A stretch of DNA of 64,000 nt from Actinoplanes teichomyceticus ATCC 31121. GTDB taxonomy: Bacteria; Actinomycetota; Actinomycetes; Mycobacteriales; Micromonosporaceae. The stretch covers positions 6,617,001 to 6,681,000 of the forward strand of contig NZ_CP023865.1 of NCBI RefSeq assembly GCF_003711105.1. The letters are read 5' to 3'. Below the pieces are notes generated by a model. It ran no database searches. It saw only the letters and a list, made by a program, of their open reading frames with translations, and was not told the DNA's origin. The translations under genes were made by a program, and so were the position numbers. Each line of letters begins with the position of its first letter. Within the stretch, counting starts at the first letter, position 1. Shown here one piece after another: positions 1-8,247 of this stretch.

Positions 1-1439
1 TCCCGCTCCACGGTGGCGCCGAGCCAGTCGGTGCGCGGCTCGGCGCCGATGAACACGAAGAGGTACCCGCATTCGACGGTGGTCCTCGTCCCGTTCTTGC
101 TGTCGCAGATGGTGATCGCCTGCAGGTGCCCGTCGCCGTGCGCCCCGACCACCTCGCACCGGGTCCGCACCTCGATGTTGCCGACCTGCGCGAGCTGCTG
201 GATCAGGTAGTACGACATGGAGCTCTCCAGCGAGTCCCCGCGCACCAGCAGCGTGACCCGCCGGGCGTACCGGGCGAAGAACAGCGCCGCCTGCCCGGCC
301 GAGTTGGCGCCGCCGACGATGTAGACGTCGGTGCCGGCGCAGGCCGGCCCCTCGGTGGCGGCGGAACCGTAGAAAACGCCGGAGCCGGTCAGCTCCGCGA
401 CGCCGTCGGCCAGCAGCGGCCGGTACGAGACGCCGGTGGCGAGCAGCACCGCGTGCGCGGAGATCTCCCCGCCGTCGGCGAAGGTCAGGGTGCGGGCCGA
501 GCCGTCCGCCCGCAGCCCGACGACCTCGCGGGTGTTGAGCGTCTCGGCGGCGAACTTGTCGGCCTGCCGGCGCGCCCGGTCGGTGAGCTGGGCCCCGGAG
601 ATGCCGTCCGGGAAGCCGAGGTAGTTCTCGATGCGGGAGCTCTGCCCGGCCTGCCCGCCGACCGCCTGCCGCTCGATCAGCAGGGTCTTGAGCCCCTCCG
701 AGCCGCCGTAGACGGCCGCGCCCAGCCCGGCCGGGCCACCACCCACGATGATCAGGTCGTAGAAGTCGCGGCCCGCCCGGGTGGACAGCCCGGCCGCCTC
801 GGCGACCTCCTGCACGCTGGGCCGGGGCAGCGCACGCCCGTCCGCGGTGACCACCAGCGGCACCGCCTCCGGCCCGGCGTCGGCGGCCTCCAGCAGGCGG
901 CGGCCCTCCGGCTCGTCCGCGCCGAAGTAGCGGTACGGCACCAGGTTGCGCGCCAGGAAGTCGCGGATCTGGAACGACGGCTCGCTCCACCGGTGCCCGA
1001 CCACCCGGATGTCCGGCAGCTCCTGGTCGCCGGTCGCCTGCCAGGCGTCCAGCAGCGCGTCCACCACCGGGTAGAGCTTCTCCTCCGGCGGATCCCAGGG
1101 CTTGAGCAGGTAGTGGTCGACGTCGACCACGTTGATCGCCTGGATCGCGGCGTCGGTGTCGGCGTACGCGGTCAGCAGCGCCCGCCGCGCGTGCGGGAAC
1201 AGGTCCATCGCCTGCTCCAGGAACTCGATGCCGTTCATCTGCGGCATCCGGTAGTCGGCGAGCACCACGGCGACCCGGCCGCCGCGCAGCTTCAGCTCCT
1301 TGAGCACGTCGAGCGCCTCGGTGGCGGAGCCGGCCCGGATGATCCGATGGTGATCGCCGTAGCGGCGGCGCAGGTCACGCGCGATGGCGCGGGAGACCGA
1401 GGGGTCGTCGTCGACGGTGAGGATCGCGGGTTGGCCCAT
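1..1439 (-). CDS. Response-regulator receiver domain fused to thioredoxin-reductase-like FAD oxidoreductase (3' end outside window)
   Basis: The protein opens with a CheY-like receiver domain: an acidic triad DDD at residues 9-11, a phospho-acceptor Asp in VVLADYRMP and a Lys in YLLKPWD. A linker follows, then a two-dinucleotide-binding flavoprotein: the FAD site IIVGGGPAGLGAA near residue 230 and a second site DVYIVGGANSAGQ near residue 375. This is the thioredoxin-reductase fold, but the place of the redox CxxC (CATC) reads SAATEGPACAG, so the active disulfide is absent and it cannot be a classical thioredoxin reductase. The ATG at 1439 lies only 6 nt after the stop of the NAD kinase gene, so the two are probably one operon. 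Phosphorylation-controlled flavin chemistry using NAD(P)H is inferred. The C-terminus is not visible. Confidence 0.8.
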   Translation of the reverse strand, partial: MGQPAILTVDDDPSVSRAIARDLRRRYGDHHRIIRAGSATEALDVLKELKLRGGRVAVVLADYRMPQMNGIEFLEQAMDLFPHARRALLTAYADTDAAIQAINVVDVDHYLLKPWDPPEEKLYPVVDALLDAWQATGDQELPDIRVVGHRWSEPSFQIRDFLARNLVPYRYFGADEPEGRRLLEAADAGPEAVPLVVTADGRALPRPSVQEVAEAAGLSTRAGRDFYDLIIVGGGPAGLGAAVYGGSEGLKTLLIERQAVGGQAGQSSRIENYLGFPDGISGAQLTDRARRQADKFAAETLNTREVVGLRADGSARTLTFADGGEISAHAVLLATGVSYRPLLADGVAELTGSGVFYGSAATEGPACAGTDVYIVGGANSAGQAALFFARYARRVTLLVRGDSLESSMSYYLIQQLAQVGNIEVRTRCEVVGAHGDGHLQAITICDSKNGTRTTVECGYLFVFIGAEPRTDWLGATVER

Positions 1440-1445
1440 GTCTGG

Positions 1446-2600
1446 TTACCTCAGCTCCACATCGTTGTACTCGGGGTGACGCTTCAGATAGCCGGCCACG
1501 AACGGGCAGGTGGCGGTGACCGGGCTGGTCCGGGAGCGGGCATCGGCGAGGGCCGCGGCGGCCAGCCGCCCGGCCAGTCCGCGGCCGGAGAAGGCCTGGT
1601 CGACCTCGGTGTGCAGCAGTTCGATCCGGTCGCCGTGCCGGCGGTAGTGCAGCACCCCGGCGACCTCGCCGCCGAGCAGGATCTCGTAGCGGTCCCGCTC
1701 GAAGCTGTCCACCACGACCGCGTCGCCGGCGTCCCAGTCACCGGCCTGCGCGCTGCCCTCGACCCGCAGCTTGCGGCGGGCCCGCTCGTAGAACGAGGTA
1801 CGACCGAACCGGATCACCTGGGCGGCGGCCGGCATCGGCTCGATCTCGATCGCGGCGCCCGGCTCGGCGTGGCCCTCGATGATCCCGTCCACCTCGATGG
1901 CCAGGCGGCCGCTGGTCGGCAGCACGTCCAGGCCGAGGTGCTCGGAGGTGTCCAGCACCAGCGAGCGGTTGAACGACGAGTGCGCGGCGGCGGCGCTGAC
2001 GATCAGACCCTCCACGTTGGGCGAGACGATCGGGCCGCCGGCCGAGAAGCTGTACGCCGTCGACCCGGTCGGTGTGGAGACCAGCACGGCGTCGGCCGCG
2101 TAGTTGACGAACCGGCGCCCCTCGACCCGGATCCCGACCGCGGCCAGCCCGTGGCCCGGCACCCGGACCAGGGCGATGTCGTTGAACGCGGTCACCGCCC
2201 GGCCGTCCGGCAGGGTGGTGCGCACCGCGGTGCGCGACTCCACCGTGTACCGGTGGTCGTCGATCGCGGACAGCGCGTCCTTGAGATCCGGCAGGTCCAC
2301 CTCGGCGAGGAAGCCGAGCCGGCCGACGTTGACCCCGAGCACCGGCGTCTTGCGACCCTCGACGAGTCGCATGGTGCGCAGCATGGTGCCGTCGCCGCCC
2401 AGGCTGACCAGCAGACCGGCCCGCTCCACCATCTCCTCGGCGGAGACCGGGACCGCGCTGCAGTCGATGCGGGTGATCTCGTCGGGCAGGCCCAGCACGG
2501 TCACCCCGCGGGCGGCCGCCCAGCCGATGATCGTGTCCACCGCCGACCCGCAGTCACGGCGCGGGTGCAGCACCAGACCGACGACCTTGACCATGCCCAT
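1446..2600 (-). CDS. nadK: NAD kinase fused to a C-terminal YjdJ-type GNAT domain
   Basis: Residues 1-280 are an ATP-NAD kinase, which makes NADP from NAD in the cytosol. GGDGT is at 68-72, the NAD-binding stretch TPTGSTAYSFSAGGP is around 176-190, and the family-typical FGRTSFYERARRKL is at 265-278. NAD kinases normally stop near residue 280-300. Here about 95 more residues form a compact GNAT-like domain: RYEILLGGEVAG, then LLHTEVDQAFSGRGLAGRLA (acetyl-CoA loop), then CPFVAGYLKRHPEY, as in the small YjdJ-type N-acetyltransferases. The start at 2600 is preceded by GGAGAGG; an in-frame ATG two codons later is an alternative. The gene leads the operon with the receiver-flavoprotein. The kinase call is secure; acetyltransferase activity is inferred from the fold motif only. 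Confidence 0.88.
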   Translation of the reverse strand: MGMVKVVGLVLHPRRDCGSAVDTIIGWAAARGVTVLGLPDEITRIDCSAVPVSAEEMVERAGLLVSLGGDGTMLRTMRLVEGRKTPVLGVNVGRLGFLAEVDLPDLKDALSAIDDHRYTVESRTAVRTTLPDGRAVTAFNDIALVRVPGHGLAAVGIRVEGRRFVNYAADAVLVSTPTGSTAYSFSAGGPIVSPNVEGLIVSAAAAHSSFNRSLVLDTSEHLGLDVLPTSGRLAIEVDGIIEGHAEPGAAIEIEPMPAAAQVIRFGRTSFYERARRKLRVEGSAQAGDWDAGDAVVVDSFERDRYEILLGGEVAGVLHYRRHGDRIELLHTEVDQAFSGRGLAGRLAAAALADARSRTSPVTATCPFVAGYLKRHPEYNDVELR

Positions 2601-2733
2601 CCGTGTGCCCCTCTCCCGATCGCCCCGTCAGCCTCGCACGCCGGGCCCGGGATCGGCGACCGTCACCGCAGTGGCGGGGAGCACGAAACTTCCGGGGCGG
2701 CGAAGCCCGTACGCATGAGGTTCAATGCGGGTC

Positions 2734-3573
2734 ATGGCCAGTCCCGCTATCGTCGCGCCGCAGCGGACCGCCGAGTCGCCGTGGCGGGCGGTGGTCACCG
2801 GCCTGGACGGCGCCGTGTTGGCCCCGGGCGCCACGATCACCCCGGCCACCCTCAACGCCGCCGCCCAGCTGCGCCACCGCGGCGTGCCGCTGCTGGCCGC
2901 GACCGCCCGGACCCGCCACGGGGTGCTGCGGCTGGACGCCTTCGCCCGGCACCTGGCGGTCGCGGTGTGCCACAACGGCGCCCTGGGCTGGGTGCCGCAG
3001 AGCGGCCGCACGCTGTGGCGGCGCACCCTGCCGGTGGGTGAGCTGCGGGACCTGGCCGCCTTCGTGCGCGCGCTGCCCGGCGCCGGGCTGGCCGTGTTCG
3101 GCGTGCGGTCCTGGGACATCACCCCGGAATACCTCGCGCTGCGCGGCCGGGCGCCGGCCGAGCCGTGGCGGGCGGCCGCGCTCGGCGACGTCACCGACCA
3201 GCCGGCGTACGGTGCGGCGATCCGGCACGGCTCCCTCGGCGCGGACGAGCTGATCGACCGGCTCACCGCCGCCGGTTTCGCCGCCCGCACCAGCCTGAGC
3301 TGGTCGACGCCCGGGGTGGTCGACGTCGCTGCGCCCGGGGTGGACCGGGGCGCCGGGGTGGCCCGGGCGCTGGACTGGCTCGGTGTGCCGCCCGGGCGCA
3401 CCGTCGCCTTCGGCGGCGTGCCCACCGACCTGAGCGTGTTCGCGCTGGTCGGCCACTCGGTCGCGGTCGGGCGGGCGCACCCGGCGGTGCTGGCCGCGGC
3501 GACCGCGCACACGCCGGAGGTCACCGCCGACGGTTTCGCCCGCCATCTCGCCGCGCTCGGCCTGATCGCCTGA
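2734..3573 (+). CDS. HAD-superfamily (Cof-type) protein, probably catalytically dead
   Basis: The 279-residue protein aligns by eye to Cof-type HAD phosphatases: N-terminal VVTGLDGAVLAPGATI, then the Thr-containing strand LLAATARTRHGV, a cap domain, and C-terminal AFGGVPTDLSVF followed by VAVGRAHPAVLAAAT. In active family members motif I is DxDGT and motif IV is GDxxND. Here they read GLDGA and GGVPTD, so the nucleophilic Asp and the first metal-binding Asp are both missing. The fold is recognisable but phosphatase activity is unlikely. In-frame ATGs are at 2725 and 2734 with no strong ribosome site for either; the later one is listed. It is divergent from the NAD kinase gene and has no operon partner. 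Substrate or role is unknown. Confidence 0.7.
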   Translation: MASPAIVAPQRTAESPWRAVVTGLDGAVLAPGATITPATLNAAAQLRHRGVPLLAATARTRHGVLRLDAFARHLAVAVCHNGALGWVPQSGRTLWRRTLPVGELRDLAAFVRALPGAGLAVFGVRSWDITPEYLALRGRAPAEPWRAAALGDVTDQPAYGAAIRHGSLGADELIDRLTAAGFAARTSLSWSTPGVVDVAAPGVDRGAGVARALDWLGVPPGRTVAFGGVPTDLSVFALVGHSVAVGRAHPAVLAAATAHTPEVTADGFARHLAALGLIA

Positions 3574-3717
3574 GCCCGGTGCACATCGCCGCCCGGCCAC
3601 CGCCGGCCGCGGCCGGTGAACCCCGGCAGCCCGCGGCACCGCGCGATCCCGGCAGGGCGCGGCGAGACCGGCCCGAGCCGCATCGGCGGCGCTGCGTGCG
3701 GATCTGCTCCACGCCGG

Positions 3718-4698
3718 TCATGGGAGGCGGGTGGCCAGGGTCAGGAAGCGGTCGTCGCCGTCCTCGTGATGGGTCGTCTCCCAGCCTGCGCCGGCCAGCA
3801 GCGGGATCAGCCGGGCGCGGCTGAGCGGCTCGTCCGGGCGCAGGGTGCGCCCGTGCCGGGCGGCCAGGGCGGCGCGGCCGACCGGGTGGAAGATCGCCAG
3901 CCGGCCGCCGGGGCGGGTGACCCGGGCCAGCTCGGTCAGCCCGGCCACCGGGTCGGGCAGGTGGTTGACCAGGCCGGCCGCGAAGATCACGTCGGCGGTG
4001 CGGTCGGCCACCGGCAGCCGCCGGGCGTCCGCGACGATCAGGGCCGCGACGGCGTCCCGGCCGGCCCGGCGCGCCTCGGCCAGCATGTCCGGGGTGAAGT
4101 CCAGGCCGATCACCCGGCCCGCCGGGCCGACCGCGCCGGCCAGCGCCGGCAGCGCCCGCCCGGTGCCGCATCCGACGTCGAGCGCGACGTCGCCGGGACG
4201 GACCCCGGCCTCCCGGACGGCTTTCGCGTACGCCGGCAGGTCGTCGCCGAACGTGACGTCCCAGTTCGCCGCCCGGGCGGTGAAGAAGGCGCGGCTCTCC
4301 GACAGGTACCACCGATCGGGATCGGCCAGCGACGGGTGCACGTGCCGGATCACCGGCCAGTCCGGATCCCGGTGGTCGATCACCACCTGGGCGCGCCGCT
4401 CGCCGTCCCCGGCGATGAACCTGTTCCGCGGTCCGCCGCGCAGGTACACCAGGATCTGGTCGGTGGCCGGTTCGAGCACGTTGAGCGCCGAGTCGAACCC
4501 GCCCGCGCCCGGTCCGCTCAGCCCCAGCACCGCGTCGATGTTCCAGGCCCGGGAGCCGGCCGGGAAGGCGGCGGCGAGCCGGGACGCGAAGGCGGCGGCC
4601 GCACCCGGATCCCCGCCGTCGACGATCACCGTCAGCGGGGCCCGCGGCGCCAGGACCTCGGCCAGCAGGGCGGTGACTTCGGCAATCCGTTCCGGCAC
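3718..4698 (-). CDS. SAM methyltransferase with degenerate uridine-kinase-like N-terminal domain
   Basis: Roughly residues 150-326 are a class I methyltransferase: motif I LDVGCGTGRAL, acidic loop VIGLDFTPDML, a later VADARRLPVADRTADVIFAA, and the post-motif region VTRPGGRLAIFHP. The first 150 residues resemble actinobacterial uridine kinase-like P-loop proteins (LTVIVDGGDPGAAAAFASRL, then VVIDHRDPDWPVIRHV). The Walker A GK[ST] is replaced by GDPGAAA, so nucleotide binding is doubtful. A GTG start at 4698 is taken; an upstream in-frame GTG at 4746 would add 16 residues. The gene is followed at 4782 by cbiZ in the same orientation upstream. The methyl acceptor is unknown. Confidence 0.72.
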   Translation of the reverse strand: MPERIAEVTALLAEVLAPRAPLTVIVDGGDPGAAAAFASRLAAAFPAGSRAWNIDAVLGLSGPGAGGFDSALNVLEPATDQILVYLRGGPRNRFIAGDGERRAQVVIDHRDPDWPVIRHVHPSLADPDRWYLSESRAFFTARAANWDVTFGDDLPAYAKAVREAGVRPGDVALDVGCGTGRALPALAGAVGPAGRVIGLDFTPDMLAEARRAGRDAVAALIVADARRLPVADRTADVIFAAGLVNHLPDPVAGLTELARVTRPGGRLAIFHPVGRAALAARHGRTLRPDEPLSRARLIPLLAGAGWETTHHEDGDDRFLTLATRLP

Positions 4699-4781
4699 GT
4701 CCCCCAGGATGCAGGGCGCCTGTGACCGACGCAACGTTTCATTCACCCCGGTACGCCGGGTGAGCTGGCCGGATCCGGCCG

Positions 4782-5456
4782 TCAGCGGGCGCCCGCCAGG
4801 TCGGACCAGGAGCGGCCGGTCGCCAGGTTCACCGCGCCGCCGTCGCGGACCGCCGCGCAGACCGCCCGGGCCAGCGGCGTGCCCCAGTGCGACCGGGGGC
4901 CGCCGTAGGCCGCCGCCGCGCCGCCCGCGGGGCACAGCACGCACACCGCGTCGGTCGCGGTGCCGGTGGCGGCGAGTCCGAGCTCGGCCAGCGCCTGGGC
5001 CTTCGCCTCGGTGGCCGTGGCGACCGCGTTGATCAGCGCGCCGTCGCCGAGCCGCTGCGGCACCCAGACGACGATGTTGATGGTGCCCGGGCGGTGGGCG
5101 AAACCGGTCACGCCGGGTTCGGCGGCACGGATCGGCGCGCCCAGGCCGACGGTGGCGTGGACGTGCACGCCGTCCTCCGACGCGGACACCACGTCGTGCA
5201 CGTCGACCCCGGTGAGCAGGCCGATCCCGGGGCCGGTCAGGTGCAGCCCGGCGGCCAGCCCGGCCAGGTGCGCCTCCGGGTCGGGGCGGGCGTAGGACAT
5301 CGGGACGCTGGCGTTGATCAGCCACTCGCGCAGGCCGACGCCGCCGCCGAGGACCGCGCTGGAGGCGGCCAGCAGCGGCTCGGGGAATCGCCAGAGCAGC
5401 AGCGGGACATCGCGCCCGTCCTCCCGGCGATGCGTCAGCGAGGGCTCGGCGAACAT
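4782..5456 (-). CDS. cbiZ: Adenosylcobinamide amidohydrolase CbiZ
   Basis: CbiZ removes the aminopropanol (or other) side chain from adenosylcobinamide to give adenosylcobyric acid, letting the cell salvage incomplete corrinoids. The 224-residue protein has the family's glycine-rich blocks: SSAVLGGGVGLREWLINASVP near the N-terminus, GLLTGVDVHDV, the conserved GTINIVVWVP and the C-terminal TGTATDAVCVLCP. The ATG at 5456 is chosen because a TAGGAT hexamer sits 7 nt upstream, implying a leaderless mRNA. A longer reading (to 5564) would overlap the divergent gene and adds unconserved residues. It complements the de novo cobalamin genes at 39-48 kb but is not linked to them. The family call is confident. 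Confidence 0.85.
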   Translation of the reverse strand: MFAEPSLTHRREDGRDVPLLLWRFPEPLLAASSAVLGGGVGLREWLINASVPMSYARPDPEAHLAGLAAGLHLTGPGIGLLTGVDVHDVVSASEDGVHVHATVGLGAPIRAAEPGVTGFAHRPGTINIVVWVPQRLGDGALINAVATATEAKAQALAELGLAATGTATDAVCVLCPAGGAAAAYGGPRSHWGTPLARAVCAAVRDGGAVNLATGRSWSDLAGAR

Positions 5457-5463
5457 CCCACAA

Positions 5464-5469
5464 ATCCTA
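5464..5469 (-). promoter_or_regulatory. Probable -10 element of leaderless cbiZ promoter
   Basis: Minus-strand TAGGAT ends 7 nt before the cbiZ ATG, so transcription would start at or next to the start codon. This is one of eight such TANNNT hexamers placed this way in the window. No convincing -35 element is visible. Confidence 0.5.
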
Positions 5470-5534
5470 CGGTGACCAGCATCAACCGGACCTTCGACCT
5501 TACCCGCCCCCGGTCGGCACGGCACCATTGACAT

Positions 5535-6506
5535 ATGAGCGAGGTCAAGCAGGCACTGGCGCAAGCGGCGGACGCCGCCCGGTTCGCCCCGTCAATCCAC
5601 AACACCCAGCCGTGGCGGTGGGTGGTCCGGCCGGACCGCCTGGAGCTGTTCGCGGTGGCCGAACGGCAGCTGCGGGCGCAGGACCCGGACGCTCGGATGC
5701 TGCTGCTCAGCTGCGGCGCGGCGCTGCACCACGCGCAGGTGGCGCTGGATGCCGAGGGCTGGGCGTACACGGTCGACCGGCCGGCTTCGCTGGCACCGGA
5801 CCGGCCGCTGGCCGTCGTCACCCCGAGTGAGCGCCGGCCGGCCGAGCCGGAGGCCACCCGGCACCTGCAGATGCTGCAGGTGCGGCGCACCGACCGGCGC
5901 ACGGTCAGCGACGAGGCGGTCCCCGAGACGGTGCTGGACGAGCTGGTCAAGGACACCGAAGAGGTGGGCGGGCGGCTGCACGTGCTGAGCCGGGACCAGG
6001 TGATCGACCTGGCGGTGGCGGTGGAGCGGGCACAGGCGGCGGAGGCCGCCGACGACCGGGCCCGGGCGGAGCTTCTCACCTGGGTCGGCGGCGAGCGGCC
6101 GGAGGGCACCGGCATCCCGTCCTCGGCGCTGCCCACCGAGGTGCCGCTGACCACGGTCGCGGAGCGGGATTTCCAGACCGCCGGGACGGTCCAGGCCGGC
6201 GGTGGGCACGACCGCGCCGCGACGTACGCCGTCCTCTACGGCTCCGGTGACGCGGAGGCGGACTGGCTGCGGGCCGGGGAGTCGCTGAGCCGGCTGTGGC
6301 TGTCGGCGACCGAGCACGCGGTGAGCCTGCTGCCGTTCAGCGGGCCGGTCGAGGTGCCGTTCACCCGGGAGGCGCTGCGCCGGATGCTGGGCGGGGCCGG
6401 CCTGCCGTACCTGGCGCTCCGTCTCGGTCTGCAGGACCCCGCGCACACCGCGCCCCCGCACACCCCGCGCCTCCCCGCCACCCAGGTGATCGAGATCACC
6501 GGCTAG
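5535..6506 (+). CDS. Acg-family nitroreductase-fold FMN-binding protein
   Basis: The 323-residue protein begins like mycobacterial Acg (Rv2032-type) proteins, with AARFAPSIHNTQPWRW, the nitroreductase FMN-contact region, and continues through LLSCGAALHHAQVAL and VRRTDRRTVS. Acg proteins are tandem nitroreductase folds that bind FMN; several lack reductase activity and are thought to sequester flavin under hypoxia or stress. ATG at 5535 is the first in-frame start, divergent from cbiZ. The 3' end overlaps the convergent sulfatase gene by 4 nt. No DosR-type operator was recognised upstream. The family call is good; physiological role is inferred. Confidence 0.75.
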   Translation: MSEVKQALAQAADAARFAPSIHNTQPWRWVVRPDRLELFAVAERQLRAQDPDARMLLLSCGAALHHAQVALDAEGWAYTVDRPASLAPDRPLAVVTPSERRPAEPEATRHLQMLQVRRTDRRTVSDEAVPETVLDELVKDTEEVGGRLHVLSRDQVIDLAVAVERAQAAEAADDRARAELLTWVGGERPEGTGIPSSALPTEVPLTTVAERDFQTAGTVQAGGGHDRAATYAVLYGSGDAEADWLRAGESLSRLWLSATEHAVSLLPFSGPVEVPFTREALRRMLGGAGLPYLALRLGLQDPAHTAPPHTPRLPATQVIEITG

Positions 6507-8155
6507 GAAGCCGGGCCGCCGTCGAAGGCCGCCAGGAAGCGGTCGCGGAAGGTGTCCATCCGCCACACCGGCGCGTCCGGGGCCGGTGTGACGCCGCGGC
6601 TCCAGCCCCAGTCGGCGATCCGGTCGAAGATCCGGGGGTCCTTGGCGACGATCGTGATCGGCACGTCGTGGCCGGCGTTCTGCCCGACCACGACGGAGGC
6701 CGGCTGGTGGTCGCCGAGGAACACCATCACCAGGTCGTCGTCGCCGTACTCGGCGGCCCAGCCGAGCAGGCTGTCGATCGAGTAGGCGACCGAGCGGGCG
6801 TACTCGGTACGGATCCGGGCGCCGTCGCTCCACACCTGGTCGGGCGTGGCGGCGGCGCGCACCATCGGGCCGTAGACGCTGCCGTCGCCGAGCCGGTCCC
6901 AGTCCAGCATGGCGGGGACCGGCGCCCACGGGGTGTGGCTGGAGGTCAGGGTGATCTCGGCGAGCAGCCGGGCGCGGCCGGGCCGGGCGTACTCCTGCGT
7001 CTGGAACTGCGACATGACGTACTGGTCGGGCATCGGTGACCAGCTCAGCTGCGGGCCGTGGTAGTTCAGCGCCGACTTGTCCCACACCCGGTCGTACCCG
7101 TAGAAGTCGCCTTCCGGCCAGGCGAAGATCACGCCCGGCTCGATGCCGACGGTGCGGTGCCCGGCGTTCTTGAACGCCCTGGTCAGGGTGAGCCGGTCGG
7201 TCGAGACCAGGCTGCGGTAGCGGGATTCGCTGTCGACCCACATCCCGGACAGCAGGGTGGAGTGGGCGAGCCAGCTGCCGCCGCCGGCGGTGGACGAGGT
7301 GAGGTAGCCGCTGCGGGCGGCGAAGCCCGCAGCGGCCAGCTTCCGGTCGCCGTCGCGCAGCGCGGTCAGCACGGCGCCGTTGAACGCCGGGTTCTCCACC
7401 GCGTCCCGGCCGTAGCTCTCGATGAACGAGATCACCACATCGTTGTCGCGCAGCGCGCCGAGCAGCTGGTCGCCCGGCCGGTTCCGGTATGCGTCGTTGT
7501 GCGCTTCCTGCCGGAACCGCCGCTTGTCGGCCAGGTCCTCGGGCAGCGCCAGCGCGGTGTCCCGGGCCAGGTCGGCGGCGGCGTGCGAGGCCACCGGGAT
7601 GCCGCCGATCAACTGGTAGCCCATCGCGAACAGGGCGGCCCAGGCCGCCCCGCTCGCGCCCACGCCCCACCAGGCGAGCGTGCGGCGCCCGGCCGCGACC
7701 GCGGTCAGCCGCAGCACGGCCCAGGTCGTCCCGGCGATCGTCAGCCCGGACAGCAGGAGCAGGCCGGCCGCCACGGCGGTCGCGGACGCCCGGCCGATCG
7801 CGTCGATCAGGAAGTGGAACCCGTCGTCGAAGAGCGTCCAGTCCAGGACCGGGTCGAAGCGCCGGGCCAGGACCGCGAAGAAGCCGATGTCCACCAGTTT
7901 GAGCACGGTGAGCAGGCCGAGCAGCAGGCCCAGGCCGGCGGCGGTCCGGCGGCGCCAGCGAGCCGGCAGCATCAGCAGCACGGCGCCGGCCACCAGCGCC
8001 TCGACCGGAATCCGCAGCAGCGCGGTCGGCCAGTGGTTGCCCGGTGGCAGCCGGGTGATCTGGTCCGGCAGGATCAGCGCGACGAAGACCAGGAGCGCGG
8101 CGAAACCCGTGGTCAGGTGGCGGACGGCCCGGCGGTACGACTGGGGTTGGGTCAC
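6503..8155 (-). CDS. Membrane-anchored sulfatase/LTA-synthase-like phosphotransferase
   Basis: The 550-residue protein has about five N-terminal transmembrane helices (residues 15-190), then an extracellular alkaline-phosphatase-superfamily domain. Visible marks are DNDVVISFIESYGRD (first metal-binding acidic residue), the nucleophile region SSTAGGGSWLAHSTLLSGMW with a Ser or Thr, and GDHQPA for the second metal site. This architecture matches LtaS/MdoB-like enzymes that move glycerol-phosphate-type groups onto glycolipids or glycans outside the membrane. True arylsulfatases lack the helical anchor and carry a C/SxPSR motif, which is absent. It is divergent from the TetR gene. The exact donor and acceptor are unknown. 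Confidence 0.78.
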   Translation of the reverse strand: MTQPQSYRRAVRHLTTGFAALLVFVALILPDQITRLPPGNHWPTALLRIPVEALVAGAVLLMLPARWRRRTAAGLGLLLGLLTVLKLVDIGFFAVLARRFDPVLDWTLFDDGFHFLIDAIGRASATAVAAGLLLLSGLTIAGTTWAVLRLTAVAAGRRTLAWWGVGASGAAWAALFAMGYQLIGGIPVASHAAADLARDTALALPEDLADKRRFRQEAHNDAYRNRPGDQLLGALRDNDVVISFIESYGRDAVENPAFNGAVLTALRDGDRKLAAAGFAARSGYLTSSTAGGGSWLAHSTLLSGMWVDSESRYRSLVSTDRLTLTRAFKNAGHRTVGIEPGVIFAWPEGDFYGYDRVWDKSALNYHGPQLSWSPMPDQYVMSQFQTQEYARPGRARLLAEITLTSSHTPWAPVPAMLDWDRLGDGSVYGPMVRAAATPDQVWSDGARIRTEYARSVAYSIDSLLGWAAEYGDDDLVMVFLGDHQPASVVVGQNAGHDVPITIVAKDPRIFDRIADWGWSRGVTPAPDAPVWRMDTFRDRFLAAFDGGPAS

Positions 8156-8214
8156 GGTTTCTTGATACGCCGGCAGGCCGGTCGCGGTTCGAGGGGCGCC
8201 GAAAAACCCAGTGG

Positions 8215-8234
8215 ATGAGTGAGTACTCGCTCAT
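8215..8234. promoter_or_regulatory. TetR-type palindromic operator
   Basis: A 20-bp palindrome, ATGAGTGAGT followed by ACTCGCTCAT, with one mismatched pair. It lies 13 nt before the GTG start of the TetR gene, in the divergent gap. Position and symmetry fit an autoregulatory site for the regulator's dimers. The start codon at its left edge is therefore probably not used. Confidence 0.7.
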
Positions 8235-8247
8235 TAAGGTGGGTCGC

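Noticed and set aside
126..3041. A 971-codon plus-strand frame and similar very long Arg/Gly/Pro-rich frames elsewhere
   Set aside because: These are antisense shadows of high-GC genes (receiver-flavoprotein and NAD kinase here) and contain no domain.
6503..8155. Arylsulfatase
   Set aside because: There is no C/SxPSR formylglycine motif, and the N-terminal helical anchor fits LTA-synthase-like enzymes.
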